From JBGSMF01 sp964651475 (lineage in GTDB: Bacteria; Chloroflexota; Anaerolineae; Fen-1058): a stretch of 64,000 bases of DNA. The notes below the pieces were generated by a model. The model was not told where the DNA came from, searched no databases, and saw only the letters and a list, made by a program, of their open reading frames with translations. Where the stretch lies: assembly GCA_964651475.1 (NCBI GenBank), contig CAZYXV010000005.1:62001-126000 (forward strand), read 5' to 3'. Below are positions 25,973 through 33,998 of the stretch, piece after piece (within the stretch, counting starts at the first letter, position 1; each line of letters begins with the position of its first letter). The position numbers were made by a program, and so were the translations under genes.

Positions 25973-27319
25973 CTATTGCCTCGGCGCGCCCTTGGTGCGC
26001 CCCATCCACGCCAGGCCCGGCAGGTTGCCAAAGAACTGGCTAAAGATGCGGTAGTATAGCAGCTCTTCTTTGGTGTTGAGCTTCCACCCGTTGGGTAGCG
26101 TGCGCTCGCGCCCAAAATCGCCGTCGCTGATGTGCTGCTCGGCGTGCTGCGCCAGTTGTTCGCCCACGCCCGCGCCTTCCCAGAATTTTGCCTTGGTCCG
26201 ATTCAAAACAGATTCCGGCAGCGCGCCCTCCATCGCCCGGCGCAAAATCCACTTTTCCACCCCCTGGCGCAGTTTATACTCGGCCGGAATGCGCAGCGCG
26301 TAATCCACCACGTTGGGATCTAAAAAGCCCATGTGCGCCACAGTGCCGTGCGCGGAGGCGCAGCGGTCCACGCGCTGCAAGGCCGTATTATGCAAGCGCC
26401 CGATAATGTCTATCAGCTCATCCGGCAACTGCGCCGGGTCGAGTGATTTGAGATATTCGTAACCGGCAAACAACTCGTCGCCGCCCTCGCCCGAAAACAC
26501 CGCCGGCGCATACTCTGAAGCAGCTTGGCCCACCAAATAGTTTGTAATGCTCGACCGCACCAGCAGCGCGTCGAACGATTCGAGGTGATAAATCACGCTG
26601 GGCAAAGCCGCCAGCATATCTTCAAAACTCACAATGACCTCGTGGTGCTCTGACCTGATATAGTCCGCCACGGCGCGCGCGTGTTCCAAATCGGGCGCGC
26701 CCGCCGCGCCGGCCGCAAACGTGTGGAACGTTCTGGCGTGCGGGCGAGCCAGCGCCGCCAGCGTGCTGGAATCCAGCCCGCCCGAAAGCCACGCGCCCAC
26801 CTCGCCATCGCCGATGCGCCCGGCGACTGAAGCTTCCAGCCGGCGGCGCAGTTCCCTGGCCATGTGCTCAGGCGAGTCTGCCATCGGCGGCTGTTTTTCC
26901 GGCCCGTAATATTGCTGCATCTGCCCGTCGGCGTATTGATGGCCCGGCAGCAGCTCGTTGATGTCGCTCGTGGCTTGCAATAACGCTTTGACCTCAGAAG
27001 CAAAGCACAATACGCGGTCAGTCGTATGCCCGTAATACAGCGGGGCGACGCCCAACTCGTCGCGCTTGAGCAACAGCCCGGCGGCGATAGCTTGCGCCTG
27101 CGCCAGGTGGCCTGCGCCGGCCTCGTCCTGCGCGAGGCGGCTTTGCGACAACGCGGCCCTGGCGCCATGCTGCGGGCGCGTCCAAACGATGCCCAACGTC
27201 GCGCCTTCGACCTCGATAATTTCACGCCCGGCGGGGCCGCGGTGGGCGATCTTGTCCAACATTTGATTGACCAATTCTTGTTTGCCTATTTGCGCCATTC
27301 CCGCTATACCCGACATCAT
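25973..27319 (-). CDS. asparagine-synthase-like protein with a degenerate glutaminase domain
   Basis: A 448-residue AsnB-family protein. The synthetase half is intact: ATP pyrophosphatase loop LSGGLDSSTLAAL (about residue 180) and FSGEGGDELFAGYEYL. The N-terminal glutaminase domain is short (about 130 residues against about 200) and the catalytic Cys that follows Met1 in the family is Ser here (M-S-G-I-A-G). HRGP and LGVAPLYYG are kept. It probably cannot hydrolyse glutamine, so it would use ammonia or another amine, or make an amide on a different substrate. Starts at either of two adjacent ATGs after AAAGGAG. It stands among ion-transport genes. Confidence 0.85.
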   Translation of the reverse strand: MMSGIAGMAQIGKQELVNQMLDKIAHRGPAGREIIEVEGATLGIVWTRPQHGARAALSQSRLAQDEAGAGHLAQAQAIAAGLLLKRDELGVAPLYYGHTTDRVLCFASEVKALLQATSDINELLPGHQYADGQMQQYYGPEKQPPMADSPEHMARELRRRLEASVAGRIGDGEVGAWLSGGLDSSTLAALARPHARTFHTFAAGAAGAPDLEHARAVADYIRSEHHEVIVSFEDMLAALPSVIYHLESFDALLVRSSITNYLVGQAASEYAPAVFSGEGGDELFAGYEYLKSLDPAQLPDELIDIIGRLHNTALQRVDRCASAHGTVAHMGFLDPNVVDYALRIPAEYKLRQGVEKWILRRAMEGALPESVLNRTKAKFWEGAGVGEQLAQHAEQHISDGDFGRERTLPNGWKLNTKEELLYYRIFSQFFGNLPGLAWMGRTKGAPRQ

Positions 27320-27438
27320 TGCTCCTTTCTATTTTCTGTGCTGTCTGATGCGCCTGCGAATGGCCGGATTTAATGTGGCGGGCGCACAATTCATGCGACG
27401 CCTGCATTTTGCGCTTCCGTCGAGCGTGTGAAATTATG

Positions 27439-27813
27439 TTAGCTGGCTTCTCGCTTCCAGTAGGGACGCATTCCCAACGTGCGCGTCACCGGCACGACGA
27501 ACAGCAGGCCAGTGTTCGGCGCGTCAAAGTCGCCGCCCACGGCGCGCTCGGTTGCCTCGATCAAGCCATCCAGGTCAAACTCGTCGTCCAAAACAACAAA
27601 CATCGTTCGATGATGTCGTTCATTGCCCTCCAGCAGATGTTTTAGCGACGGGAACAAGGGCAAGTCATCGCGCTGCGCGCGTGCTTTTTGAATCCCGCGC
27701 AGCCCAATGCTTTCAAGGACCGTCGCACCCCATACGCCGAATTCCTCCCATGCGTCCAGCACGTCCTGGCATTTATCAGGATCAGACATCACCACAAAGA
27801 CTGCGTTAGGCAT
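27439..27813 (-). CDS. PII-like small regulatory protein
   Basis: A 124-residue protein with a ferredoxin-like pattern: NAVFVVMSDPDKCQDVLDAW at the start and FVVLDDEFDLDGLIEATERA in the middle, then LLFVVPVTRTLGM. This resembles PII/CutA-like trimeric regulators, but the T-loop signature of GlnB is missing, so ligand and partner are open. The start overlaps the stop of the CPA2 antiporter by eight bases, with AAGGAG inside the antiporter gene. That tight coupling suggests it regulates the antiporter. Confidence 0.7.
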   Translation of the reverse strand: MPNAVFVVMSDPDKCQDVLDAWEEFGVWGATVLESIGLRGIQKARAQRDDLPLFPSLKHLLEGNERHHRTMFVVLDDEFDLDGLIEATERAVGGDFDAPNTGLLFVVPVTRTLGMRPYWKREAS

Positions 27814-29053
27814 GCTTTGTCTCCTTTTTGGCTTTGCCGGCCTGGCTCGTCACGCCGGGCCAGGCGGCATACGTCAGCCGCAGCAACGGCGGCGTGACCA
27901 GTGTTGTGGCCAGCACAATCAGCGTGACCACCGAGAACAAGTCTGTCTTAATGATACCCTCCGTCACGCCCACCGAAGCGACAATCAGCCCTACCTCGCC
28001 CCGGCTGACCATCCCCACGCCCACTCGCAGTGATTCGTGATTTGCGAACCCACCCAACCGCGCGCCCAGCCCACAGCCGATCACTTTGGCGATGACGGCC
28101 ACGCCTACCAATACCAGGGCAAACGGCAGGTCCGACCCGGCCAGCTGGTGCAGATCGGTTTCCAGGCCAATGTTCACAAAAAAGATGGGGACAAAAAAGG
28201 CATACGTGATGGTGTGCATCGAGTGCCTGATTTTGTCGTGAAGGTGGCTGCGCCCAAAGCCCAGGCCGGCAATGAAGGCGCCGCTGATGGCCGCCAACCC
28301 GCCGACGACCTCGGCCGACCAGGCAAAAGCCAGGGCGGTCACTACGACAAACGAAGCCAGCCCTTCGCTGACGGGCTGGCGATCCACCCAGGTGACCAGG
28401 CGCGGCAGCAAAAAGAATCCCGCGGCAGTTGCCAGGCCGAGGTAAAGCACCATCTTGAGTGGCACGACCAGGAGCGCGCCGTTCGCGCCACTTGAGCTGC
28501 CGGTCACGGCCATAAAGATTGACAGCAGCAAGATGACCAGCACGTCGTCAATCACCGCCGCCCCCAGCAGCGCCAATCCCTCGCGCGTGCGCAACTTGCC
28601 CAATTCCAGCAGCGTCTGTGCGCTGATGCTGACGCTCGTTGCCGTCAGGATAACGCCGACAAACAACGCCGACGATCCCTGGTAGCCAAATAAGAACGCC
28701 GTCAGCCAGCCTAACGCCAGCGGCGCGAGCACACCGCTGACGCCCGCCAGCAGCGATACGCGGCCCGACCTGAGCATTTTTCCCAGGTCAATTTCCATAC
28801 CGGCCATGAACATCAGGCATATCACGCCCAGTTCGGCCAGCTCAAAGACGGTTGCGTGCAGCAGGTTCGGCTCGTGGGGGTTGGCGAAAATCTGCTGGCC
28901 CAGCAGATCGAGCAGGCTGGGGCCGAGCAGCACGCCTACCAGCAATTCGCCCAACACGGCCGGCTGACGCAGCAGATTGGCAAGTCGCCCGCCGACCTTG
29001 GCGCTGGCAATAATGATGGCTAGAGAGAGAACCAGTTGAAGAAAGGGCGACAT
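27806..29053 (-). CDS. CPA2-family cation:proton antiporter (KefB/NapA-like)
   Basis: A 415-residue protein with about twelve membrane segments. VLGELLVGVLLGPSLLDLLG and FMAGMEIDLGKML match the Na+/H+ exchanger domain of CPA2 transporters; FVNIGLETDLHQL and SRGEVGLIVASVG are further typical segments. It lacks a C-terminal TrkA-N domain, unlike KefB/KefC; the PII-like gene coupled to it may take that regulatory place. It moves Na+ or K+ against protons across the inner membrane. Confidence 0.9.
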   Translation of the reverse strand: MSPFLQLVLSLAIIIASAKVGGRLANLLRQPAVLGELLVGVLLGPSLLDLLGQQIFANPHEPNLLHATVFELAELGVICLMFMAGMEIDLGKMLRSGRVSLLAGVSGVLAPLALGWLTAFLFGYQGSSALFVGVILTATSVSISAQTLLELGKLRTREGLALLGAAVIDDVLVILLLSIFMAVTGSSSGANGALLVVPLKMVLYLGLATAAGFFLLPRLVTWVDRQPVSEGLASFVVVTALAFAWSAEVVGGLAAISGAFIAGLGFGRSHLHDKIRHSMHTITYAFFVPIFFVNIGLETDLHQLAGSDLPFALVLVGVAVIAKVIGCGLGARLGGFANHESLRVGVGMVSRGEVGLIVASVGVTEGIIKTDLFSVVTLIVLATTLVTPPLLRLTYAAWPGVTSQAGKAKKETKHA

Positions 29054-29054
29054 T

Positions 29055-29264
29055 TCACCACCTGATGAGCAAGTACATGACCACCAAGCCCAGGCTAAAC
29101 GCGGACAAGATGATCATTCCCCACACCAAAACCCGTTCACCCTCGTAAGACCAATTGAAGCGGCGGCGCAGCCAATTCGCGATTGGCTCTGAAAAAACGC
29201 CGCCCAGGATCAGGACGAGAATGGCCATGATCAGTGCAAAAAACACTGCCAAAAACTGGCTCAT
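29055..29264 (-). CDS. small two-helix membrane protein
   Basis: A 69-residue protein with two hydrophobic helices (about 5-25 and 45-67) around a basic loop (NWLRRRFNWSYEGER). GAGG lies about seven bases before the ATG. The antiporter gene starts one base after its stop, so it may be a small accessory subunit. No named family recognised. Confidence 0.7.
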   Translation of the reverse strand: MSQFLAVFFALIMAILVLILGGVFSEPIANWLRRRFNWSYEGERVLVWGMIILSAFSLGLVVMYLLIRW

Positions 29265-29277
29265 AGATTTGCCTCGA

Positions 29278-29790
29278 TTATTTGCTCAAGCGCCAGCCGC
29301 GATACACGCGCCGCGTTTCTTCGACCGTGACAAAAGCCTTGTTGTCCACCTTGTCCACAATCTGGAGCACGGAGGGCAAATCGGCGCGGCGCACGACCAC
29401 TTCTAAAACGCTTACGGCGTGATTCATGCCGCGTCCCGGTATCTCGGTGGCGCCGAAACCGGCGCGGCGAATGGCTTCGCACAGCGGCGTATTGGGGTCA
29501 GACGAAATGATGCGCACGATGGTAAAGCCCAGCGCCAGGCGTTCCTCGATCATCATGCCGGCCATCGTGCCGGCGGCGAATCCGCCCGCGTACCCCAATA
29601 CATTCCACACGTTATCTACGTTGCGGATGACCTGGCTGATAGCGACAATAAAGATGGTCACCTCCACAAAGCCGATTGCGCCGGCCAGCCACTTGCGGCC
29701 CCGCACCGTCATCAAGATGCGCAACGTGCCCAGCGTCACGTCGGCGAGCCGCAGGCAAAAGACAAACAATCCGCCAAGAATTGGGGGCAT
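29278..29790 (-). CDS. UPF0316-type membrane protein (DUF5698-DUF2179)
   Basis: A 170-residue protein with three N-terminal membrane segments (to about residue 85) containing the family segment FCLRLADVTLGTLRILMTVRG read in two parts, followed by a DUF2179 domain (about 90-165; SVLEVVVRRADLPSVLQIVDKV region). DUF2179 has a ferredoxin-like fold also found in YitT-type proteins and may bind a nucleotide; that is family knowledge, not visible here. It lies between a universal stress protein gene and the antiporter genes. Confidence 0.85.
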   Translation of the reverse strand: MPPILGGLFVFCLRLADVTLGTLRILMTVRGRKWLAGAIGFVEVTIFIVAISQVIRNVDNVWNVLGYAGGFAAGTMAGMMIEERLALGFTIVRIISSDPNTPLCEAIRRAGFGATEIPGRGMNHAVSVLEVVVRRADLPSVLQIVDKVDNKAFVTVEETRRVYRGWRLSK

Positions 29791-29802
29791 CGTGCTACTC
29801 TG

Positions 29803-30222
29803 TCAGCGCACGACCAGGACAGGGCAGTGAGCATGCTGGATCACTTTTTGTGAAACGCTGCCCAGCAGCAAGCCTTCCAAGCGCCCGCGCCCGCGGCTGC
29901 CCAGTACAATCAAGTCGCACTGGCGGGTCTGCGCCACGTTCAGAATGGCTTCGGCCTCGGGGCCTTCGAGCAACTCGCTGCGAATGTCCAATTCGCTGTC
30001 TTGCAAGCGTTCGAGCGCGGCGTCGAGAACGGTTTGCCCGACGCGCGTGCGCTCGGCGGCGACTCGCTCAAGCTCGCCATAGCCCAGCAAATCTGAAATC
30101 GGCGGATAAGCGTGCAGCACACGCAAACGCGCGCCGTACTTGGTTGCCAACTCGCGCGCTATATCCAACGCGCGGTTGGCATAGTCAGAACCGTCCACAG
30201 CTACCAGGATTTCGGTAAACAT
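29803..30222 (-). CDS. universal stress protein (UspA family)
   Basis: A 139-residue single-domain Usp. FTEILVAVDGSDYANRALD is the N-terminal strand with the conserved Asp, and DLIVLGSRGRGRLEGLLLGS with VIQHAHCPVLVVR gives the ATP-binding G-x2-G-x9-G(S/T) motif, so it is probably the ATP-binding type. AGGAGG overlaps the stop of the 45-codon frame upstream. It heads a minus-strand run of membrane and ion-transport genes. Confidence 0.93.
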   Translation of the reverse strand: MFTEILVAVDGSDYANRALDIARELATKYGARLRVLHAYPPISDLLGYGELERVAAERTRVGQTVLDAALERLQDSELDIRSELLEGPEAEAILNVAQTRQCDLIVLGSRGRGRLEGLLLGSVSQKVIQHAHCPVLVVR

Positions 30223-30232
30223 TTTGACCTCC

Positions 30233-30370
30233 TCAGGGCGCCCGGCGAAAACGCCGCGCTGCCAGCCAGTTCAACAGCGCATAAAAGCCTGTTGGGGTAA
30301 AAGTGATTTGCTCAATCCACCGGTTTATGGCCTGAATTTCCGGCCAAAGCAGGTGCGGGTCGAGCGGCAT
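30233..30370 (-). CDS. possible 45-residue small protein upstream of the usp gene
   Basis: An open frame from ATG at 30370 to TGA at 30233-30235; the peptide starts MPLDPHLLWPEIQAINRWIE and ends with a basic tail (NWLAARRFRRAP). Its TGA is the first part of TGAGGAGG, the ribosome site of the usp gene, which lies 10 bases on, so the pair could be translationally coupled. It has no clear ribosome site of its own and no recognised family. It fills most of the gap between the usp gene and the SBBP lipoprotein gene. Confidence 0.4.
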   Translation of the reverse strand: MPLDPHLLWPEIQAINRWIEQITFTPTGFYALLNWLAARRFRRAP

Positions 30371-30388
30371 GCACAAGGTATTTAATTC

Positions 30389-32935
30389 TCATTTTTTTAC
30401 CAACGGCAAGTAGACGTAACGTGGATTGACCTCGCTCACGGCGGTCAAGCGGACAGGCGGGTTGACGCCGTCGTCTAGCCACGCCACGTTGGGGTAGAAC
30501 AAGGCCGCGCTGCCGACGGGCACGCTGATTTGACCGGCGTAGGTGATGGCGACTGTCGCGCCGGGCGGCACGCTGCCTGTCCAGGTGATGGTGTGGCTGC
30601 TGCCGATATAGGCGCACTGCCCACTGGAGCAAGTTGGCGCGGCGCTCAAGGCCAGGCCGCCGGGCAAAGTGTCGGTCAGGCGGGCGGCGGTGGCGGTGAG
30701 ATAGCCCGTGTTGACCAGCGTGATGGTATAGGAGAGTGTGTATGTCGGCGCGCCGGCCGGCGCGATCACCTTTGGGTCAACCTGCTTGCTGGAAGTAGAC
30801 AGATCGGGCGCGTCCGCGCCCAGCACGACGACGAAAGCGTCCACCTCGCCGGCGTTGTCCGCCTGGTATGGATTGCGCATGTCAAAGAACTTGGTGGAGC
30901 TTGTCATGCCCGCCACGTGAGCGCGGCCCTGCCCATCCACGGCAATGCCGGTAACGCCGTCGCTCCCATTCCCGCCCAGGTACGTGGAATAGATCAAATC
31001 ATTTCCAGCCAGGTTGAACTGGGTGACAAAGGCGTCGTCCCACAGGCTGTCGTCTCGATACGAGTTGCGGGTGGGAAAATAAGCCGAATAGGTGCTGCCC
31101 GCCACAAAAACCCGGCCCTGCCCATCCACCGCGACATAACAGCCGCTGTAGGAACATTCGTTGTCTTCGCCGCCCAGGTATGTGGCGTATACCAGCGAAG
31201 CGTCGCCGCTCAGAGCCGTATCAAGCTTGGCGACAAAGGCATCCCGGTTGCCTTGATTGGCGGATTGGTATGGATTGCGAGTGGGGAAATTGCTCGAATC
31301 CGTCAGGCCGGCCGCGTAAGCGTGGCCGGCCAGGGCTGCAACATCGTTGACCCAATCTACCTGGCTGCTGCCCAGGTAGGTGCTATACAGGAGCGCGCCG
31401 CTCGCGCTAAATTTGGCGACAAAGCCGTCCCAATCGCCGCCCGGCGTGGTTTGATAAGCGTGTTGAAGCGGCAGGTCAGGCGATAAAGTCTGCCCACCCA
31501 CGTAAATGCCGCCAGCCTCGTCCACCGCAATCCCCAGGCCGCGTTCCGTGTGCGCGCCGCCAAAATAGGTGGAATAGAGCAGCGAGGCCGCGCCGCTTTG
31601 GGTGGTATCCAATTTGGTTAGAAAAGCGTCCCAGGTCGAATCGTCGCCAGCTTTATTTTTTTGAAAAGCGTCAGGCGTGGTGGGATAGTCAGGCGAACGT
31701 GTTTCGCCCGTCACGCACACAATACCCGCGCCGCATACGGCAATGTCACGGCCCTGCTCGTCCATCGCCCATTCCCCTTCCACCCCGCCCGAGCCGCGCA
31801 GGTAGGTGGAATATTCGAGCGCGTCCCCGGCGGTGCTGAGCCTGGAAACAAAGACGCGCCGGTTGCCCGAAATCGGAAAGCTGCCATAGGGTTCGGGTTG
31901 ATAGCCGTTGGGTGTGGTGGGAAAATCGGTGGAATAAGTGAGGCCCGTCACATAGGCATGGCCGGCCGCGTCTATGGCCAGGCCCAGGCCCTGCTCCTCA
32001 TTGCTGCCGCCCAGGTACGTGGCATACACGAGCGAAGCCGCGCCGCCAGCCGCGGGGGACAGCTTGGCGACAAAGACATCTGTGTAGGCCTGGTCAGCCT
32101 GAAAAGGATTGAGCGTTGGAAAATCGCTGGAATTGGTATCACCCGTCACGTAGACATTGCCCTCCGCATCCAGCGCAATGGCGCGCCCGCGGTCCACCGC
32201 GCTGCCGCCCAGATAAGAAGCGTAGAACAAGGTGGGGTCAATGAACAGGGGACGAGTCGGGTCGTACTTGCCGCGCACGTCAAAGCCCACCAGCGCGCCG
32301 GCCGGATTGTCGTACAATGCAAACGCCACATCTACGGGGGCGCGCTGGCCATCGCTGTCCTGGCAGGCGCTGGGGGCGGCGTCGCGCCATTCGCCGCGCG
32401 GCGTCTGGATGATCAAGTCGCCCCCGTCGTCAATTCGCAAACCTTGCGCGCCCTCAAAGGCCAGGCGGATTTGGCTCACGTCCGCGCCCGGCTTGACGAC
32501 AATGGTATATTTGAGAGCGCCCGCTGCGCCTTCAAAGTGCGCGTCAATGCCGGAGTACAGTTCGGTGTAGAGCAGTTGGCGATAGGTGGGGAGATCAGTT
32601 TGCCAGTTGGCCGGCTCGTTGCCGATCAAGTAATTGACGCGGGCCGGTGTTTGTTCCACGCCAAGCGGCTGGCGCGGCGCGGCGTTCACAAAGCGCAGGC
32701 GCACATCTTGGGCCAATACAATTTCCCGCTCGGTAAAGGCAAGCGCATGCCCGCCGCCGTGAACGGTATAGGCTACGTCTTGACCGGCCTGGCCCCGATT
32801 GGGCGCAAAGTAGAGCGGCTGCTGGGCCAGCTCTTGCGCCAGCGGCGCGTCAGGCAAGGGCTGTGTGGTAACGTCAGGCGCCCCCATGCAGCCGGCCAGG
32901 ATCGCCAGCAAAAAAAGACTGACAAGCCTTTTCAT
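30389..32935 (-). CDS. SBBP-repeat lipoprotein with DUF11-like domain and YLPLV tail
   Basis: An 848-residue exported protein. Lipoprotein signal with lipobox LAGC (Cys16), then an N-terminal domain with LYFAPNRGQAGQDVAYTVHG. Residues about 235-720 are beta-propeller-type SBBP repeats (YLGGS...DRGRAIALDAEGNVYVTG and similar, spaced about 55-60 residues). A DUF11-like domain (about 740-820, TYTLSYTITLVNTGYLTATA) precedes the C-terminal RYVYLPLVKK. GGGAGG lies before the ATG. It probably sits on the cell surface; no enzyme motif is visible. The same tail occurs in two other large proteins here. Confidence 0.88.
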   Translation of the reverse strand: MKRLVSLFLLAILAGCMGAPDVTTQPLPDAPLAQELAQQPLYFAPNRGQAGQDVAYTVHGGGHALAFTEREIVLAQDVRLRFVNAAPRQPLGVEQTPARVNYLIGNEPANWQTDLPTYRQLLYTELYSGIDAHFEGAAGALKYTIVVKPGADVSQIRLAFEGAQGLRIDDGGDLIIQTPRGEWRDAAPSACQDSDGQRAPVDVAFALYDNPAGALVGFDVRGKYDPTRPLFIDPTLFYASYLGGSAVDRGRAIALDAEGNVYVTGDTNSSDFPTLNPFQADQAYTDVFVAKLSPAAGGAASLVYATYLGGSNEEQGLGLAIDAAGHAYVTGLTYSTDFPTTPNGYQPEPYGSFPISGNRRVFVSRLSTAGDALEYSTYLRGSGGVEGEWAMDEQGRDIAVCGAGIVCVTGETRSPDYPTTPDAFQKNKAGDDSTWDAFLTKLDTTQSGAASLLYSTYFGGAHTERGLGIAVDEAGGIYVGGQTLSPDLPLQHAYQTTPGGDWDGFVAKFSASGALLYSTYLGSSQVDWVNDVAALAGHAYAAGLTDSSNFPTRNPYQSANQGNRDAFVAKLDTALSGDASLVYATYLGGEDNECSYSGCYVAVDGQGRVFVAGSTYSAYFPTRNSYRDDSLWDDAFVTQFNLAGNDLIYSTYLGGNGSDGVTGIAVDGQGRAHVAGMTSSTKFFDMRNPYQADNAGEVDAFVVVLGADAPDLSTSSKQVDPKVIAPAGAPTYTLSYTITLVNTGYLTATAARLTDTLPGGLALSAAPTCSSGQCAYIGSSHTITWTGSVPPGATVAITYAGQISVPVGSAALFYPNVAWLDDGVNPPVRLTAVSEVNPRYVYLPLVKK

Positions 32936-33896
32936 TCAACACCTCCCTATTTTGTACTTGAGATTTCACAAAATCTCTGATGGCAGAAACTATGGTTTCG
33001 CGTTGTCCGAGCCACAGGTGCCCGCCGCTGTCCAGCGCGAGCAACTGCGCGCCGGGGATGGTTTGGGCGGTGAATTGCCCGTGAGCAAACGGCGCTAACA
33101 CGTCGTCCACGGCGTGAATGACCAGCGTCGGCGCCGTGACCCGTTCGAGCGGATAAGGCTCTATTCTGGCAAACTGGTTCGCGTCGTTGACCAGGCCGGC
33201 CCCGCGCAGATTGACCGGCAGGATGGCCTGCAAGATTTCGAGCAGGCGCGCCTTTTCTGCCTGGCCGGCTTGCGCCATGGTCTGCAGGCTGATCCCAAAG
33301 GCGGCCAGCAGCGCTTGCGGCGCAAAATTCACCACTGCCCAAAAGGCGAATCCCGAATGAATCAGCGGCTTTTGGGCGATGGGCGGCATGGTCGGCCATG
33401 CCCAGGCGCGGCTGAGCGCAGATACCAACACGAGCGCCGCGCAACGCTTGGGATGCCGCAGCGCAAATTGCAGGCACGAGGGGCCGCCGGCTGAACCGCC
33501 GGCGACAAGGACTTGCGGCGCATCCAGCGCGTCCAGCAGCGCGGCATAGGCGTCTGCCTGGGCGGCGGGTGAACCATCTCCCAACACGGGCGAGCGCAAA
33601 TAGCCAAAGCGCTACGCGGCCAGGCATCTGAAACCGCTGCTCAACCCCAGGAAGCGGGCAAACAACAAGCCTTGATCATAGCCGCCGCCGCCGCCGTGCA
33701 CCACCAGCGCCGGCGGACCGTCGCCCTCCAGCGCGTACTCGACCGGGCCAAGTTGGGTGGCGGCCATTTGGCTGCCCGCCAGCAGGCGCGCAGAGGCAAG
33801 CTGAGACTCGCGCCGGTAGCGCGCGTAAAGCAAGCCCAAGCCAGTTCCGGCGCTTGCTCCCAGTGCGCCGGCAACCAGACAGCCATTTCTTTTCAT
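32874..33896 (-). pseudogene. alpha/beta hydrolase interrupted by an in-frame amber codon
   Basis: Two frames in the same phase, 33612-33896 and 32874-33611, together make one alpha/beta hydrolase of about 340 residues. The first has an N-terminal hydrophobic segment, then PALVVHGGGGGYDQG (oxyanion strand-loop) and GLSSGFRCLAA; the second continues RFGYLRSPVLGDGSP, then the nucleophile elbow GGSAGG, and the Asp and His regions VIHAVDDVLAPFAHG and SGGHLWLGQ. Only one TAG (33612-33614, where a Ser codon is expected in a P/A-S-R-F-G-Y pattern) separates them. Its 3' end overlaps the SBBP gene start by 62 bases. A real nonsense mutation or an assembly error would look the same. Confidence 0.8.
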
Positions 33897-33998
33897 AGTG
33901 CCTCCTGACGTTGCTCTGTGCGTTGGCCCGCGAAGAGGGAGTTGAATTGATGATACACCAAGCCCTCGGCATTTGCTTCAAGTTTAGCTCAAGAAAAC

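Noticed and set aside
33612..33614. Pyrrolysine or read-through at the amber codon of the hydrolase
   Set aside because: No pyl genes or stimulatory structure were seen, and this family has no conserved special residue there.
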